Positions 47,616 through 58,872 of a stretch of DNA of 64,000 bases are shown piece after piece. The position numbers and the translations under genes were made by a program. The notes under the pieces were generated by a model. It was given only the letters and a program-made list of their open reading frames with translations. It was not told the origin of the DNA and made no database searches. Position 1 is the stretch's first letter; each line of letters opens with the position of its first letter. The stretch comes from Liopterus haemorrhoidalis (lineage: Eukaryota; Arthropoda; Insecta; Coleoptera; Dytiscidae), in assembly GCA_963971575.1 (NCBI GenBank), contig OZ020611.1:20620092-20684091 (forward strand). Reading direction: 5' to 3'.

Positions 47616-48201
47616 CAGACAATTCCGCTTAATTGGGCCACCGCTTAATTGGGGCAGCCGCTAATTTAGGCCAAATCTCTAAGAACAGAAACCAAACCAA
47701 GGAACCAACAGTAAATTTACATGTTTAATTGGGACAACATTCCGCTTAATTGGGACAGTAAATTTAAGATCACAGTACATATTATGTTACACATATTCTC
47801 AAGAAAAAATATGTACAAAGAATTTAATATTACAGGGTTATTTGCAGGAAGGAAATGAAGGGAGCCCTACATCCGCACTGAATACCTGTGCTGATTTTGT
47901 AGAAGTGAAATATTACAAAAACAAAAGACAGACTACACTTGACGCATTTTTGCATTGAATTAAATTGTATGTACCTATTTATTATTTTATTTTGGAATTT
48001 ATTATTATTTTTTCTTAAAAGTTTATATTTTTTGGTTATATGTAATTTATAGTTTTGTCCAAGAGTTTATAGTTAAGTAAAATTATTGAAAGAAAAATAT
48101 GCATTGTTTAACTTTATGTGAAATTCGCTTAATTGGGGCAGCCGCTTAATTGGTCCAAATTTCCTAAGTCCCGATGTGTCCCAATTAAGCGGAATCGACT
48201 G
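47616..48201 (+). mobile_element. pogo/Tigger element, deletion derivative
   Basis: Ends CAGACAATTCCGCTTAATTG and the inverse of CAGTCGATTCCGCTTAATTG, flanked by TA at 47614-47615 and 48202-48203. Further CCGCTTAATTGGGGCAGCCG repeats lie just inside both ends. 586 bp including a C-terminal transposase exon. Confidence 0.9.
47842..47958 (+). pseudogene. Tigger transposase last exon with PIP-box-like end
   Basis: After a pyrimidine/AG acceptor-like sequence, 38 codons read to a stop: LQEGNEGSPTSALNTCADF, KYYKNKRQTTLDAFLH. The terminal Q-x-x-L-x-x-F resembles the PCNA-binding box known at the C-terminus of pogo-type transposases. The rest of the protein is deleted. Confidence 0.65.
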
Positions 48202-48275
48202 TATCTACAAAACTGAAATGTGTGAAAATTCACACTTCACATAAATTTTTATGTTTTAGTATTTCGTAGGTAGGA

Positions 48276-48404
48276 AGATTGCCTTTTATATTTCAGGATT
48301 TGAGATCAAAAATAATTATTTATCAACAAAAGTGCCTTTATTGTTTTTCAAAATATTCTCCATAAAGATCAATACACTTTTGCATGCGTTTGAACCAATT
48401 TTTT
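48276..48404 (-). repeat. mariner 3' end fragment, same subfamily as copy A
   Basis: GCCTTTTATATTTCAGGATT continues nearly identically to 8656-8780 (ATTATTTATCAACAAAAGTG, CACTTTTGCATGC). Breaks off at GAACCAATTTTTTACTTTTT. Only about 130 bp survive. Confidence 0.85.
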
Positions 48405-49064
48405 ACTTTTTTTTTGTTGAGGATTTATTTGTTTCTGATTCTTTTAGATTCTCTTACCTAAGAGATACAAAAAAATATCTCGATCCAATTTTAATAGTGT
48501 GATACAAAATCATCACATTAAAAAAGTAATAAAAATAACATCTGAATAATAATTATGAGAATAAATAAAAAGTAAAAAGGCTCTAAAATTGGTTTGGTGT
48601 GGTCGAAAGGGCAGTGGTCTCCTGGTCACTCACCTGTAATCAACTACAAATTAGTTGCTTGCAAATTCTGCATTAAATATGCTTATTTCAAATTTGCGTC
48701 GCGTGAGGCTAGGCGCTTCTTAGAATTATAGACTGCACCGCTAGACCTGGCTCACTAGGGGATATTTTTCGGAGAAGTTTATAGAAAATTTTTAGTAAAT
48801 ATATTCGGAAGAGTTTTTAATTTCAATTTACCGTAATTGTAATTTTATAGAACGGAATATGATTGATTTAATAATGAAGTATAAAATATAATTAATGGTA
48901 CCGGATTTGGTTTGCCTTGTTAAATTTAGAATTCTGAAATTAATAATTGTGTTTCCATTTACCCATGCCTCGTTATGTAGTTTTTTTCTGAAGTCTGGTT
49001 GGTAAAATTTGTAGCTATGGCAGTCTAATGCATGAAAATATATCTAATTAATAGGTCTCTAAAT
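48405..49064. other. unassigned; possible tRNA-like SINE head
   Basis: 48596-48672 (TCGAAAGGGCAGTGGTCTCC ... GCTTGCAAATTCTGC) faintly resembles tRNA A and B boxes; too weak to call. No gene. Confidence 0.35.
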
Positions 49065-50164
49065 TAGGATTTGGTAGGTATGACCACCAAAAAAACCTTA
49101 TAACATCACTTATGTGTTTGTCTGTCTGCCTATCTGCCTGTCTGACTGTCTGTCTGTCTGTCTATCTGCCTACCTGTCCGTCTACCAGTCTTGCTGTGAG
49201 TGTGTCGGTACGGTAGCAAATTTTAGCTAAACAGCTGAACATAGAAAGTTGAAATTTGGTATGCTTATACAACTCTTTGGCCCACATATAGGAAAAATAC
49301 TGAGAGTTCAAAAACCACATCACGAAATAAATATAAACAAATATGTATTTAATGAAAAAATAAATATTTTTTTATGAGATTTTCTCTAAATATATGCTAA
49401 AAAACTTTTGTGCCCCAATTTATATCTCCCAGATGGGTTGATGTTGTTGTTTTTGTCGTTGAAAAAAAAAATATTTTTTTAAAATATAAGTTGAGAGTTG
49501 AAAAAAACACATCACGAGATAAATATCAACAAACATGTATTTAATAAAAAATAAACATTTATTTTAAACTTTGAGTGGGATATCAAATGAAACCTCTTAA
49601 TAGGTGGTTAAAGAAGCATTTAATATTTTTGAAAAATCTTTTTTTTTTTTATTGGATTATTACCAAAAGAGGTTGATCGTAAAATCTGAAAAAAATCTCC
49701 ATAATATACAATGATGAGAACCGGAATAGTTCAACTAAAATTTTTGATTACTAGATAAATATCGTTTTTTTGTGCTAATGAAAAAAAAAAAAAAATGTGT
49801 GGTATCAGAAAAAAAGATCTAAAGACGTAAATTGAGGAACGAAAAGTAGTTTCTTTAAATTATTTTCTTTTAACACGATTTTAGCCAATAATGTGCTAAA
49901 CGAAAAATCTGAAAAAAATTTAGTTAATGTACATTGATCTGAATTTTGTGGATTTTTTTTTTCAGATTTCGTTTTTCGAAAATATTGTAGTTTTCGAGCC
50001 ATTTATCAATACATTTCTTATTAATTTAATACAGATTTAGATATGAAGCAAATGCAGAAAAAATCACTGGGATTTTTTAATTTAAAATTTATTGTGGTGA
50101 ACTTTCCACAAATTATTATCTTAGTATTCAAATAACGAATAAAAATGATTATCAAAAAATTGAG
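49065..50164 (+). repeat. Helentron-like repeat, family 1, copy H4
   Basis: Head TAGGATTTGGTAGGTATGAC, expanded CTGT microsatellite (49112-49190), TTGAAATTTGGTATGCTTAT, body blocks as in H3. It breaks at GATTATCAAAAAATTG, where it meets the tail of H5 in opposite orientation. Confidence 0.75.
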
Positions 50165-51287
50165 GTGAAGTGTGAATTTTCACACATTTCAGGGTTTTGC
50201 AGGTGTTAAATAGGTGTAAGAAGTCAATATAATACTTGATGTCTAGGTATATTTATCACATCAAAATCAACAGTTTTTTTGATAATCACTTTTATTCGTT
50301 ATTTGAGAACTTGAGCTTCCATTTAATTTTTTTAAACAAAATTTAAATAATTTGCCATACACCTCAGCATTTTTTTCTGCATTTATTTCGTATTCAAGTC
50401 TTCATTAGATTAATAAGAAATATTTTACAGTGTAGAGTGTAGTGTGGTGTGGTGTGAGTAACTCAGTTCGCAACTATTAAAAAAATATATTATTTTTTTA
50501 ATATTTTTAATTCCAAAAAAATACACGCACTATCTTAGCTAAAAATAATCCATAACATTATTAGCCATAATTTAACCATGAATTAAAAATAATAATTAAT
50601 TTTTTCAAAAACACAATCTGATCAAAAATTCATCTCGTACACTTCAGGCTCAGATAAATATACATTGCTTTTAATTTTTTCAGATTTTTTGTTTTACCTT
50701 CTTTGGTAAAAGGGTGCGAGACAAGAACTTTTGTATATTTTTGGCTAAATTCGTGTTAAAAGAACCGAATTTCAAAAACTATCTATCGTTTCGTATTCTA
50801 CGTCTTAAGAGCTTTTATTTGATATCATACAATAAATTTTTAAAAAATCGACATTTTTCAAAAAATTATCTGGTCAAAAATTCCTGTTGAACTATTTCGG
50901 TTCCCATCAATCTTCGTTACGGAGATTTTTTTAAGATTTTTAGATCAAACCCTTTGGTAGATAGGGTGGGGGAGAGAAGTTTTTTGACAAATTTTTGGCA
51001 AAAATCCAATAAAAAAAAATCCAAAAATAAAACTCTGTTGACACTCAAAATTAAAAAAAAAGAAATATATTTTTTTTATTAAATACATATTTGTCTATAT
51101 TTATCCCGTGCTGTATTTGTTTGAACTCTCTATAGTTTTCTTATATGTGCGTCAAAAAGTTATACAAGTATGCCATATTTCAACTTTCTATGTTCAGCCG
51201 TTTGGCTACAATTTCTACCTTACAGACAGACAGACACATGAGTGACGTTATAAGGGTTTTTTTGGTGGTATACCTACAAAACCCTAA
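50165..51287 (-). repeat. Helentron-like repeat, family 1, copy H5
   Basis: Most complete copy, on the minus strand. Head TTAGGGTTTTGTAGGTATAC at 51287, ACGTCACTCATGTGTCTGTC, body, and tail CCTGCAAAACCCTGAAATGT with the hairpin GTGTGAAAATTCACAC at 50169-50184. Head and tail contain AGGGTTTTGYAGGT in inverted orientation. About 1.12 kb, no coding frame. Confidence 0.8.
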
Positions 51288-51296
51288 AAAATGTTG

Positions 51297-51365
51297 ATGA
51301 AAAAAATATTCTTAATATTCTTACACTTATTAAATATCTGCAAAACCCTGAAATATGTGAAAATA
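51297..51365 (+). repeat. Helentron-like tail fragment
   Basis: CTTACACTTATTAAATATCT, GCAAAACCCTGAAATATGTG: a family-1 tail in + orientation abutting the head of H5. Confidence 0.65.
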
Positions 51366-51434
51366 TACTTCTCAATTCTTCTACTATATCTGTTCCTCCG
51401 TTCATGTCCATTACACACCTCCAAAATTACTCGT

Positions 51435-51776
51435 TTATTGTTTCTCCCCATGTCGACAATTTGTCTTTTTTTCTTCCTTCATTTTTCTTCCCAGATTTTC
51501 CCTCCTCATTTTCTCTCTCACAATATATCCTGGTGTCGTTCTATCTATCTCCAATGTCCATCTCATATAGCCCTCTTGTACCCCGTACATAAGGATACTC
51601 CTCACTACTGCATGGAATATCTTCATCCTCCACTTCATATCGTCATTAAACCTCCTCTCCCCTATACTCCATAGCTTGCCTATAACCAGCTTTGCTTTCT
51701 TCACTCTTTTCCTAACATGTTGCTGTGCCCTATTGTTCCTTGTTAGCACATTACCCAGGTACTCTATACTCTTCAC
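51435..51776 (-). pseudogene. LINE reverse transcriptase fragment
   Basis: Minus strand: IEYLGNVLTRNNRAQQHVRK, KLWSIGERRFNDDMKWRMK, SILMYGVQEG and TPGYIVREKMRREN. The Y-L-G...W-S-I-G-E-R...Y-G...T-P-x-Y-I order is the RT thumb and downstream linker of LINEs found in insect genomes, and matches the type of remnant at 1-680. The frame is open, but the start and the catalytic palm are missing and a deletion is likely after YGVQ. Confidence 0.65.
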
Positions 51777-52917
51777 TTCTTTGATTTCTCTACGTGACCA
51801 TTCCTATCTTATTTTCTTTCTCCTTCCTCCCCCTTTTCCGAACACCATAATTTCGTTTTGTTTCTGTTACCTCTAATTTCTTTCTTTTAAAGTACTTGGT
51901 CACTCAGTCTATTATCACGGAACCCTATGAAACCCTTAAAATGTGAGAATATAAAGAAATCATCATCGAGAAATTTTCAAATGACTTTCCAATAAAGTTA
52001 TTATATATGAGAAAATAAAACAGTAGAGCTATCCTAAATAAACTAAAGACTAAAGGCAGACATGAATAAATGTATTATTATCAATCTGTATCACCAAACA
52101 GATAATAATATAAACTACCAGCCCCGCAGTGCCTATTTTTTGTTCCCTGAAAGACTTAGAACAAATGGAATAATTCTTTCCTACCCCGTAGCGCTTTTGT
52201 CCGTGTATAAATTAACATGCATCTACCTTTATCTTAATTTCAGAGGGACAAAAATATTTTTTATACCATCGTTATCTGTGCCTGAACGAATGAGAAATAA
52301 CTCTTGGGATCTAAACAAGAGAATCTCATTTGTTTTCATGAAATGTAGATGAATGAATATAGATGGAAATAATTATAAATTATTATAAATGTAAGATGGT
52401 TATTAGATACTACTGTATTTGACGTCTCAATGTGAAGTAGGGTCTAGGAATTTTTGGTTTAATTTTTTACCGATTTATTATGTGTAATTAAGATTTTAAA
52501 ATCGATCGCTAAGGGTTTTTTTCTTTGAAGTGGAACTCAAGGAACGGCGGTGTAAGTTAGTCAGGATTTTGAAAGTACGCTAGTGTGATACAGAGAACGG
52601 AATTTGTTAGGTGGAGTTGAATAAAGGTAATAAAACCGGTAAGTAATCAAACGTCTTTACTGCTTTTATTCTAGTCGACCTAAAAAACCCCTCTCTCTCC
52701 GATACATGCGAAGTATTGTGCTTCTAGTCACAGAAATATGGTGGAGGAAGCAAGCCAAGCCTTCTCCATAAAGGCCCAGGGGATAATTAATTAAAGGGGC
52801 ATTAAAAATTCTTCAACGACAATAAAGCTTAACATTTTATTATATTTATTTTAATATTTTATTAAGAAAATATAATAAAATAAAAGTCGTAGGGGTTGTT
52901 GGACGATGTATTTATTA
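51777..52917. other. unassigned intergenic DNA
   Basis: A 96-codon open frame at 52062-52352 has no recognisable domain. 52600-52760 could include an LTR end but no partner was found. Confidence 0.35.
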
Positions 52918-52999
52918 CGAGGCCTACCTTTTGAGATTTAAAAAACTAAGAAAGAAAAAAATTTTTTAGGAACAAACTTTTTTATTGCTATTCAATCTA

Positions 53000-54160
53000 T
53001 TCGCCTTTAAGATTTATACACTTTTGCATGTGTTCAAACTAATTCTCGAAACATTCAGATCAATTCTGTTAAAAGTTACTGTGTAATAACGTCACCACAA
53101 GATAAAATATTATAGAAAGTATAATGACTTTCATTCATGATAGTAACTGTCCTTGCTCATAGTGACAGTTTACTATTATCATAGTAACTGAGTTACAGAA
53201 TTGGTCTGATTTTTTCCACTCTGAAGTTGGTATCTCAAAAACATGGTTTTCGAAGGGTTCAACAGCTTCTTGAGGTGATGAAAATAGCTGTTCACGAATT
53301 TTTAGTTTGACATTGGGGAACAAAAAAAAAAGTCGTTAGGGGATAAATCAGGTGAATACGGGCAATGAGACATTAATTCGATATTTTTCACCTTCAAATA
53401 ATCAATTGTTTGACGTGCTGTGTGGGAGCTTGCTTTGTCATGATGAAGAATGATGCGACGTTCTTGGTTGTTATTCCTGATTTTGTCGATGACTTCTGCA
53501 AACAAATTGTTTTATACCATTCAGCATTAACTGTTCTCCGATCCTCTAGAGGAATGTTGCTACATGTCCAGTACAACCGAAGAAACAAGCGATCATTTTC
53601 TTGAAAGTGCTTCATGAACGAACAACTTTTGTGGGCTTCGGTTCATCTTGGAAGACCCAAACAGTAGATTGTTGCTTAGTTTCCAGTTCATATGAATAAA
53701 TCCAAGTTTCGTCACCTGTAATGATGTTGTATACGGATTTTGCAGTGCCTAGGTTGGATTTTTTTAGCATTCCCTTACACCAATAAACACGAGCCTTTTT
53801 TGAGCTTCGGTTAAATTATGTAGAATCCATCGGGAACAGATCTTTTTCACAGCTAAATGTTCATGCAAAATGGAATGTGTTGCAGTCTGCGATATACCAA
53901 AGGATGCCTCTATCTCACGGTAAGTCACATGCCGATCTTCTTCAATCATTTTGCGCACAGCGTCGATATTTTTTTGAATCACAATCTATTTTGGTCGTCC
54001 TTCACGAGATTCATCACTGACGGACGCACGACCACGACGAAATTCTTCAAACCAACTGTATACAGTCTTTTTTGATGCTGAAAAAAGTCTTTTTTGAAAA
54101 TCGTAAAAAATTATCCAACGAAAACCTTCACGAGTAATATCCATTTTTAAACAAACTTTT
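53000..54160 (-). pseudogene. mariner transposase (copy C), inactive
   Basis: MDITREGFRWIIFYDF then an internal deletion removing the CIDSLR...NEAPS part, YSWFEEFRRGRASVSDESRE, a stop, QKNIDAVRKMIEEDRHVTYR, ISQTATHSILHEHL, GDET (first Asp, ~53711-53722), LHHDKASSHTA (second Asp), CPYSPDLSPNDF (third Asp kept), then the nested MITE. All three catalytic Asp survive, unlike copies A and B, but stops, frameshifts and a deletion in the DNA-binding half prevent function. Confidence 0.9.
53056..53208. mobile_element. Harbinger-like MITE nested in mariner C
   Basis: Ends CAGATCAATTCTGT and the inverse of CAGACCAATTCTGT, flanked by ATT at 53053-53055 and 53209-53211. Removing it and one ATT restores the ACATTTTTTCC sequence of mariner copy B exactly. 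153 bp with subterminal AGTTACT words, related to the 1.25-kb element at 28005-29257. Confidence 0.9.
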
Positions 54161-54351
54161 TTTTTCAAACGCTCACTGTCATCAAACTTCTTGGTCAATT
54201 TATAAGCTGCCACTGTTTTCACAATAACAAATGTCAAATATTAAAAATATATTAATAGCACATTTCAATATGGCTTTCTAGTGGTCGTTTGTAAAAACAT
54301 AAATGGTAACCCTCGTATAACGTTGAGTAGTCCATGATGTACCACCAAAAG

Positions 54352-55185
54352 TAGGCTTACCATACGTCACGGTTTGACCGGGACTGTCCCGGTATGAAGG
54401 TATGGTCCCGGCGTCCCGGCCAGTTGGTCATTTTGTCCCGGGTATTTCGTAAAAATTAAAATGTGCAAAATATACAGACAAAACAGTACAAAACAGTACA
54501 AAAAGTGCAGCCCCGGAAAATGGCGATTAGACAACTATAGGCTATTCCAATCGTTTCGGCGGAACTAGATTTTGAAATCTAGTAATTTTATCTATTAATT
54601 CGGACTTTTAGTTATTTTTGTTTAAGCTTTGTAAATCATACTCACATTGCAAATACTAGCTTAAATTGATTGTCATTTAAAATGTCCTTTTCATTGCATT
54701 TGAATTTTTAGTCATTCTTAATAAAAATTTCCCAATTATTTATTTTTTTGTCTTCAAAATATGGAAAAATGTATTAAAATTTTTGACATATGTCATTCGT
54801 TTGCATGGTTTCACTGTTGGAATGTTAATTTTTCACATACCAAACTTGAAACATGAAATAACCCAAGTAAGATCCCTTCTCGTGACAACCTAAAGAAATT
54901 TCCATTTAGTTCCGCCTAAAAGTTTGGAATAGCCTATAATTAAAAATAACAACGAATTTTTAAAGAAATTTCACGCTAGTGACAAATATTAATAATATTT
55001 TAATAAGAAGTTATGTTCAATTAAGAGTAATTAAAAATTATTACTACGTAAATTTTGATTTTTGTTAGCTACTCCGTTATTTATCCTTTTTAATCATAAG
55101 TTCTAGCGTAGAAGGCGTTACTTTCTGTTTTTAGAAAAATCTCAAAATTGTCCCTGTTCGAGAAAAAAATATTATGGTAAGTCTA
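54352..55185. mobile_element. hAT element (TIR TAGRCTTACCAT)
   Basis: Inverted ends TAGGCTTACCAT and ATGGTAAGTCTA, flanked by ACCAAAAG (54344-54351) and ACCAAATG (55186-55193), one mismatch in 8. GTCCCGG words are repeated near the left end. 834 bp, no transposase, and interrupted by a MITE at 54538-54936. Confidence 0.85.
54538..54936. mobile_element. TA-flanked MITE nested in hAT
   Basis: Inverted ends TAGGCTATTCCAATCG then TTTCGGCGGAACTA, mirrored with few mismatches at 54903-54936. TA at 54536-54537 and 54937-54938. 399 bp. Fragments of the same family occur at 18441-18480 and 33601-33660. Confidence 0.85.
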
Positions 55186-55193
55186 ACCAAATG

Positions 55194-55867
55194 TAGTAAA
55201 TGATATGTGAACCTTACAGTAATAATTTTCACACCTACTACCCCAAGGTTCACATATCGTTAAATAATATTAATATTTTAATGCACCTCCAGATACTGTA
55301 CCTTGATTACATCTTTTGTTGGAGATATTGCACTATCATATTTTTGCTGAAAGCATGAAAAAGAATAAAAGTTAGGGAAAGGTGGACAAAAGGCAGTAAT
55401 TTGTAGAGGTCAACGTTTTTTCTTAGTGAATACCTACAAATTCGTGTACCTACTTTTTCATTCATACCATTGTTCGAATCTCGAAGTCTATCTGTTGGAT
55501 GTCTAGTCGGGTAGTCCATCCCCTAACTTGAATAACGACTCAAGACAAAGCGGTGTACGTTAGCTTCTCTTATTTTCTTCACGTTGACGTTTGTTTAACG
55601 TATTTTTGTATTACAGAGAAATCGTATACATTTGTTATCCCACTTAACTTAGGTAAGATTAGATTTTGTTTTTTCTATTCATTTGTTTTGTTCATTGAGT
55701 TTAGGTTATCAATGGTTTTGTTTAGGGTGAAATCTTATACTTTTTTTGAAAAATTGATTAAAATTTGTTTATTCGTGGGCGGTTAATTATTTTATTTTTG
55801 AATGAGTATTTTCAACAAAAGTTTTATTCTTAGTAAACATTCATCGTCTTAAATTAAACACGTCAAA
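55194..55867. other. unassigned intergenic DNA
   Basis: No gene recognised; 55553-55786 is an open frame of low-complexity hydrophobic residues with no domain. Confidence 0.35.
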
Positions 55868-55925
55868 TACAGGGTGTAACAAGGTAGAGGGAATATGATT
55901 TTTATCGAAAATGTGATATCGCTGG

Positions 55926-57254
55926 CTGAGTTCCATTCTATTCTATGTCCACTTTTTCTACATTTGAGTTATTGACATTTTAAAATTTGACATAACAGAT
56001 CCCAAAACCATATTTAATTTTTGTGTTTTTAGTTTATTTAATATTTTTTATAAGTAATTGGGAATTTATTTATGCAATAAAAATATAAATTACTAATAGT
56101 TATTAACAAAACTTGAATTTTTTATTAGGACATAGAATAAAAGGAAAATGTACTATAATAAAAAAAATCAGATATTTTATTCTATGTCCGAAACTACACC
56201 TCTATTATAAATAATAATAATAATAATATAATAATAATGTCTCTTTATTTAACATATTACAGATGTATAAATTGGTACATTTATAAAGTAGATGCAATAA
56301 GAGATTAAACCCCAAATAGAAAAAGCACAAATATAAACAGAAATATTAATTTAATAAATAATAGCTGTAAAGCTAAAACAATTTAGTAGATATACCACTT
56401 ATTACTATGCTGGGGAAACATCACATATACCACGAAGGTATGTGCGTGGTATCAATGTATATGGATTTTAACACGTTCGCGGACAGTTTTGTACAATGAG
56501 ATATACCCAAAATGTCACTTTTTTAGATTTTTGTTTATAATAGGACATTTACTGTGTTTGGTATGTTCCTGATAGGACAGTTTTTACTAGTTTTCATATA
56601 CTTAGCGAACGTGTTAAGTAGTGAGAGATCCTATGTATATATTATATATTAGTTATTTTAACTTTTATATATATATGCTAAAGTAAAAATAAAAGATGTG
56701 CAATGTATTTACAAAATATTAACAGTTATTAAAGATTGTATCTAGTTCGATTTTTGTTACCTGGTTAATCCATTTTTTGGCAATTTTGATTATATTATTT
56801 TGTTGAATATTAATCTGATGTCGTGAAGCGAAATTATGCAATTTATTGTAGATTTTTTTCAAATGTTGGATCATCTGCATCAGATGCACTAAAATCACTA
56901 TTTGTTTCTAAAATGCCCGTTTCTAAAACAGGCACTACATATAATTTAAATAATATTAAATTTAGAAAACTTACTATACTTACACATACATTGACAGCTA
57001 ATTTTTAAATGCGCGAATATTCTATGTCCACAAAAAGCAAGGCTGTGATTGGTTGATGGACATAGAATATAAACGCTCAAAATTTATACAGCATAAGAGA
57101 GATAGAATAAAAAGGAATATAGTTTTACAAAGTACTGCAGTGGAAAATGGACATAGTATGATGTAGTTTGTGCACATTTTGTCTCATAGAATAATGTGGC
57201 ACTCATAACTCAATTTATTGCAAAAGTGGACATAGAATAGAATGGAACTCAGCC
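55926..57254. mobile_element. 1.33-kb element with ~35-bp TIRs
   Basis: Ends GGCTGAGTTCCATTCTATTC, TATGTCCACTTTT at the left and the exact inverse at the right. The word CATAGAATA/TATTCTATG recurs at least six times inside. Target duplication is ambiguous because the ends are GC-symmetrical. No transposase recognised. The flanking sequence on both sides (55880-55920 and 57256-57320) resembles the interior of the Charlie-like hAT copies at 25904 and 61520. Confidence 0.75.
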
Positions 57255-57387
57255 GGCGAGCAAGCTGTGAAAAACTGTTGACCAAAGTCTACCCATAGAA
57301 TCAAATGGTAGTACTAACATTTTCCGGAATATACCGAAAGTTAATAATAAAATCACTTTCGTCGTAAATTCGATCTCAGTAGTTATG

Positions 57388-57591
57388 TTACAAACTAAAT
57401 ATTATTGGAATTATTGGGACACTGAAAATCCACAAGTGTTTCATCACTACACATTACGCCTGCGCAGAGTGACAGTTTGGTGTGAAATTTGGTCTGGAGG
57501 TGTACCTGAACTTTATTTATTAAAAGATGCTGCTGGTAATCCTGTAACAGTGAACGGAGACACCGTGACAAGCGCTACCGTGACATTGTAG
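57388..57591 (+). pseudogene. Tc1/mariner-like transposase fragment
   Basis: Reads WDTENPQVFHHYTLRLRRVT, VWCEIWSGGVPELYLLKDAA, GNPVTVNG. The E-N-P...R-V-T-V-W-C-x-x-W-x-G-G-V...F-x-x-x-x-G-N-x-V-T-V-N-G pattern lies between the first and second catalytic residues of a transposase family common in insects. Neither catalytic residue is included. Runs directly into Helentron-like copy H6. Confidence 0.6.
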
Positions 57592-57596
57592 ATGAC

Positions 57597-57727
57597 AGCA
57601 TGCCAAATTTCAACTTTCTATGTTCCACCGTTTGGTTACAATTTCTACCGTACAGACAGACAGACAAACAGGCACATGAATGACGTTATAAGGGTTTTTT
57701 GGTGGTCATACCCACAGAACCCTAAAA
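57597..57727 (-). repeat. Helentron-like repeat, family 1, head fragment H6
   Basis: Minus-strand head: TTAGGGTTCTGTGGGTATGA, ACGTCATTCATGTGCCTG, TCTGTCTGTCTGTACGGTAG, TTGAAATTTGGCATGCTGTC. Confidence 0.75.
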
Positions 57728-57807
57728 AAACAATAATAATCACTTTTACTTAATATTCGTAAGCTCAAAATGGATTTTCGTTTTCTGTAGTATTAAAATG
57801 CAAAGTG

Positions 57808-58872
57808 CCCAGCAAACATTCAACCATCGGCCGAATGCCGGAAAACTGCTTTTTCTGTTGGTAAATTGCTGGCACCAAAAGTTTGTGCAACGCCAGTATT
57901 AATAATGTACTTCACATTTGTATTTCGCACTCCTCCTATACGAAGTACTTTACCAGCATTTTATAAGCACTCCTTATTTTTGTTAATATGTTACATTTTA
58001 ATGGCTGGCCTTCGAGGGTTAGTGAGTACAAGTTGACACGTGTTTGTGAACAGTTTGTCAAGAAGTGTATTTGAATAGTTATTGTTTTGTGAGCATTATA
58101 CAGTTTTTTTATTGTGATTTGTATGTGTTTTGTTAGATTTAAGGACGTAGCTTACACTAACTGTTTCATCTTAAATTGTTTAATTTTTAGTTTAGTTCAA
58201 TCATAGTTTTTTCATGTAATAAAATTTTCAATTATTAATAAATCATTATAATTTCTTCATTAATAGTTTAAAACCGATGCGATATTGTTAACTTTATTTG
58301 TTAAATAAATTTATTCAACGATGGTGAAATGGCCAATAAGTATTTATTTTGCACCTAACCATTAATTTATTTTAATACTGGGTAAGTATAAGGTATGCAT
58401 ATGTTACATTTGAAATACTAGAGAGTGGGTATAATATAAGCACTGGTCCGTCAGAAATGAATCTTGCAACTAATGCGATTATTTTGCACTTTACCGCTGC
58501 TGGGCCAGCAATTGATACATCAATGGGCCAGCTAACGGCCACGGGGATACCGGGGTACTGGCCCAGTGCGAAATGACAGCACTGGCCCATTACTTTCAAT
58601 GCCGGGGAGTATGTGCTTCAACAGTACTGGCCCGTATAAAAATGTTTGCTGGGTAAGCACTGGTCCGTCAGAAATAATCTTGCAACTAATGCGATTATTT
58701 TGCACTGTACCGTTGCTGGGCCGGCAACTGATACATAAATGGGCCAGCTAACGGCCACGGGGACACCGGGGTACTGGCCCAGTGCGAAATACCAGTACTG
58801 GCCAATTACTTTTAATGCCGGGGAGTATGTGCTTCAACAGTACTGGCCCGTATAAAAATGTTTGCTGGGTGG
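57808..58872. mobile_element. element with CCCAGCAAACA inverted ends
   Basis: GCCCAGCAAACATTC near 57808 and ATGTTTGCTGGGT near 58860-58872 are inverted. A clear target duplication is not seen. Includes a dispersed repeat at ~58262-58335 and a tandem duplication at the right end. Confidence 0.5.
58437..58870. repeat. two tandem ~217-bp GC-rich units
   Basis: Unit 1 (58437-58653) and unit 2 (58654-58870) both start TAAGCACTGGTCCGTCAG and end TATAAAAATGTTTGCTGGGT, more than 90% alike by eye. Each contains four or five TACTGGCCC/GGGCCAG words in both orientations. Confidence 0.9.

Larger units (their letters stand above)
46331..48246 (+). repeat. Helentron-like repeat, family 1, copy H3
   Basis: Head TAGGATTTTGTAGGTATGAC (46331), TGTCTGTCTGTCTG microsatellite, TTGAAATTTGGCATGCTTAT, body, and tail TCTACAAAACTGAAATGTGT then GTGTGAAAATTCACAC (48220-48235) and TTCACAT. 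The tail is separated from the body by a Tigger insertion at 47616-48201 within TTTATTAAA-TA. Its middle is inverted with respect to H5. Confidence 0.8.
52918..54315 (-). mobile_element. mariner copy C, complete ends
   Basis: Starts CGAGGCCTACC (52918) and ends GGTAACCCTCG (54315), with TA at 52916-52917 and 54316-54317. Same subfamily as copy B; the outer 35 bp at 54281-54315 mirror 23761-23795. Contains a 153-bp Harbinger-type MITE at 53056-53208. Confidence 0.95.

Noticed and set aside
48596..48700. tRNA-like SINE head
   Set aside because: A and B boxes match poorly and no target duplication or tail was found.
52062..52352. 96-codon open frame as a host gene
   Set aside because: No domain, no splice context and AT-driven composition.
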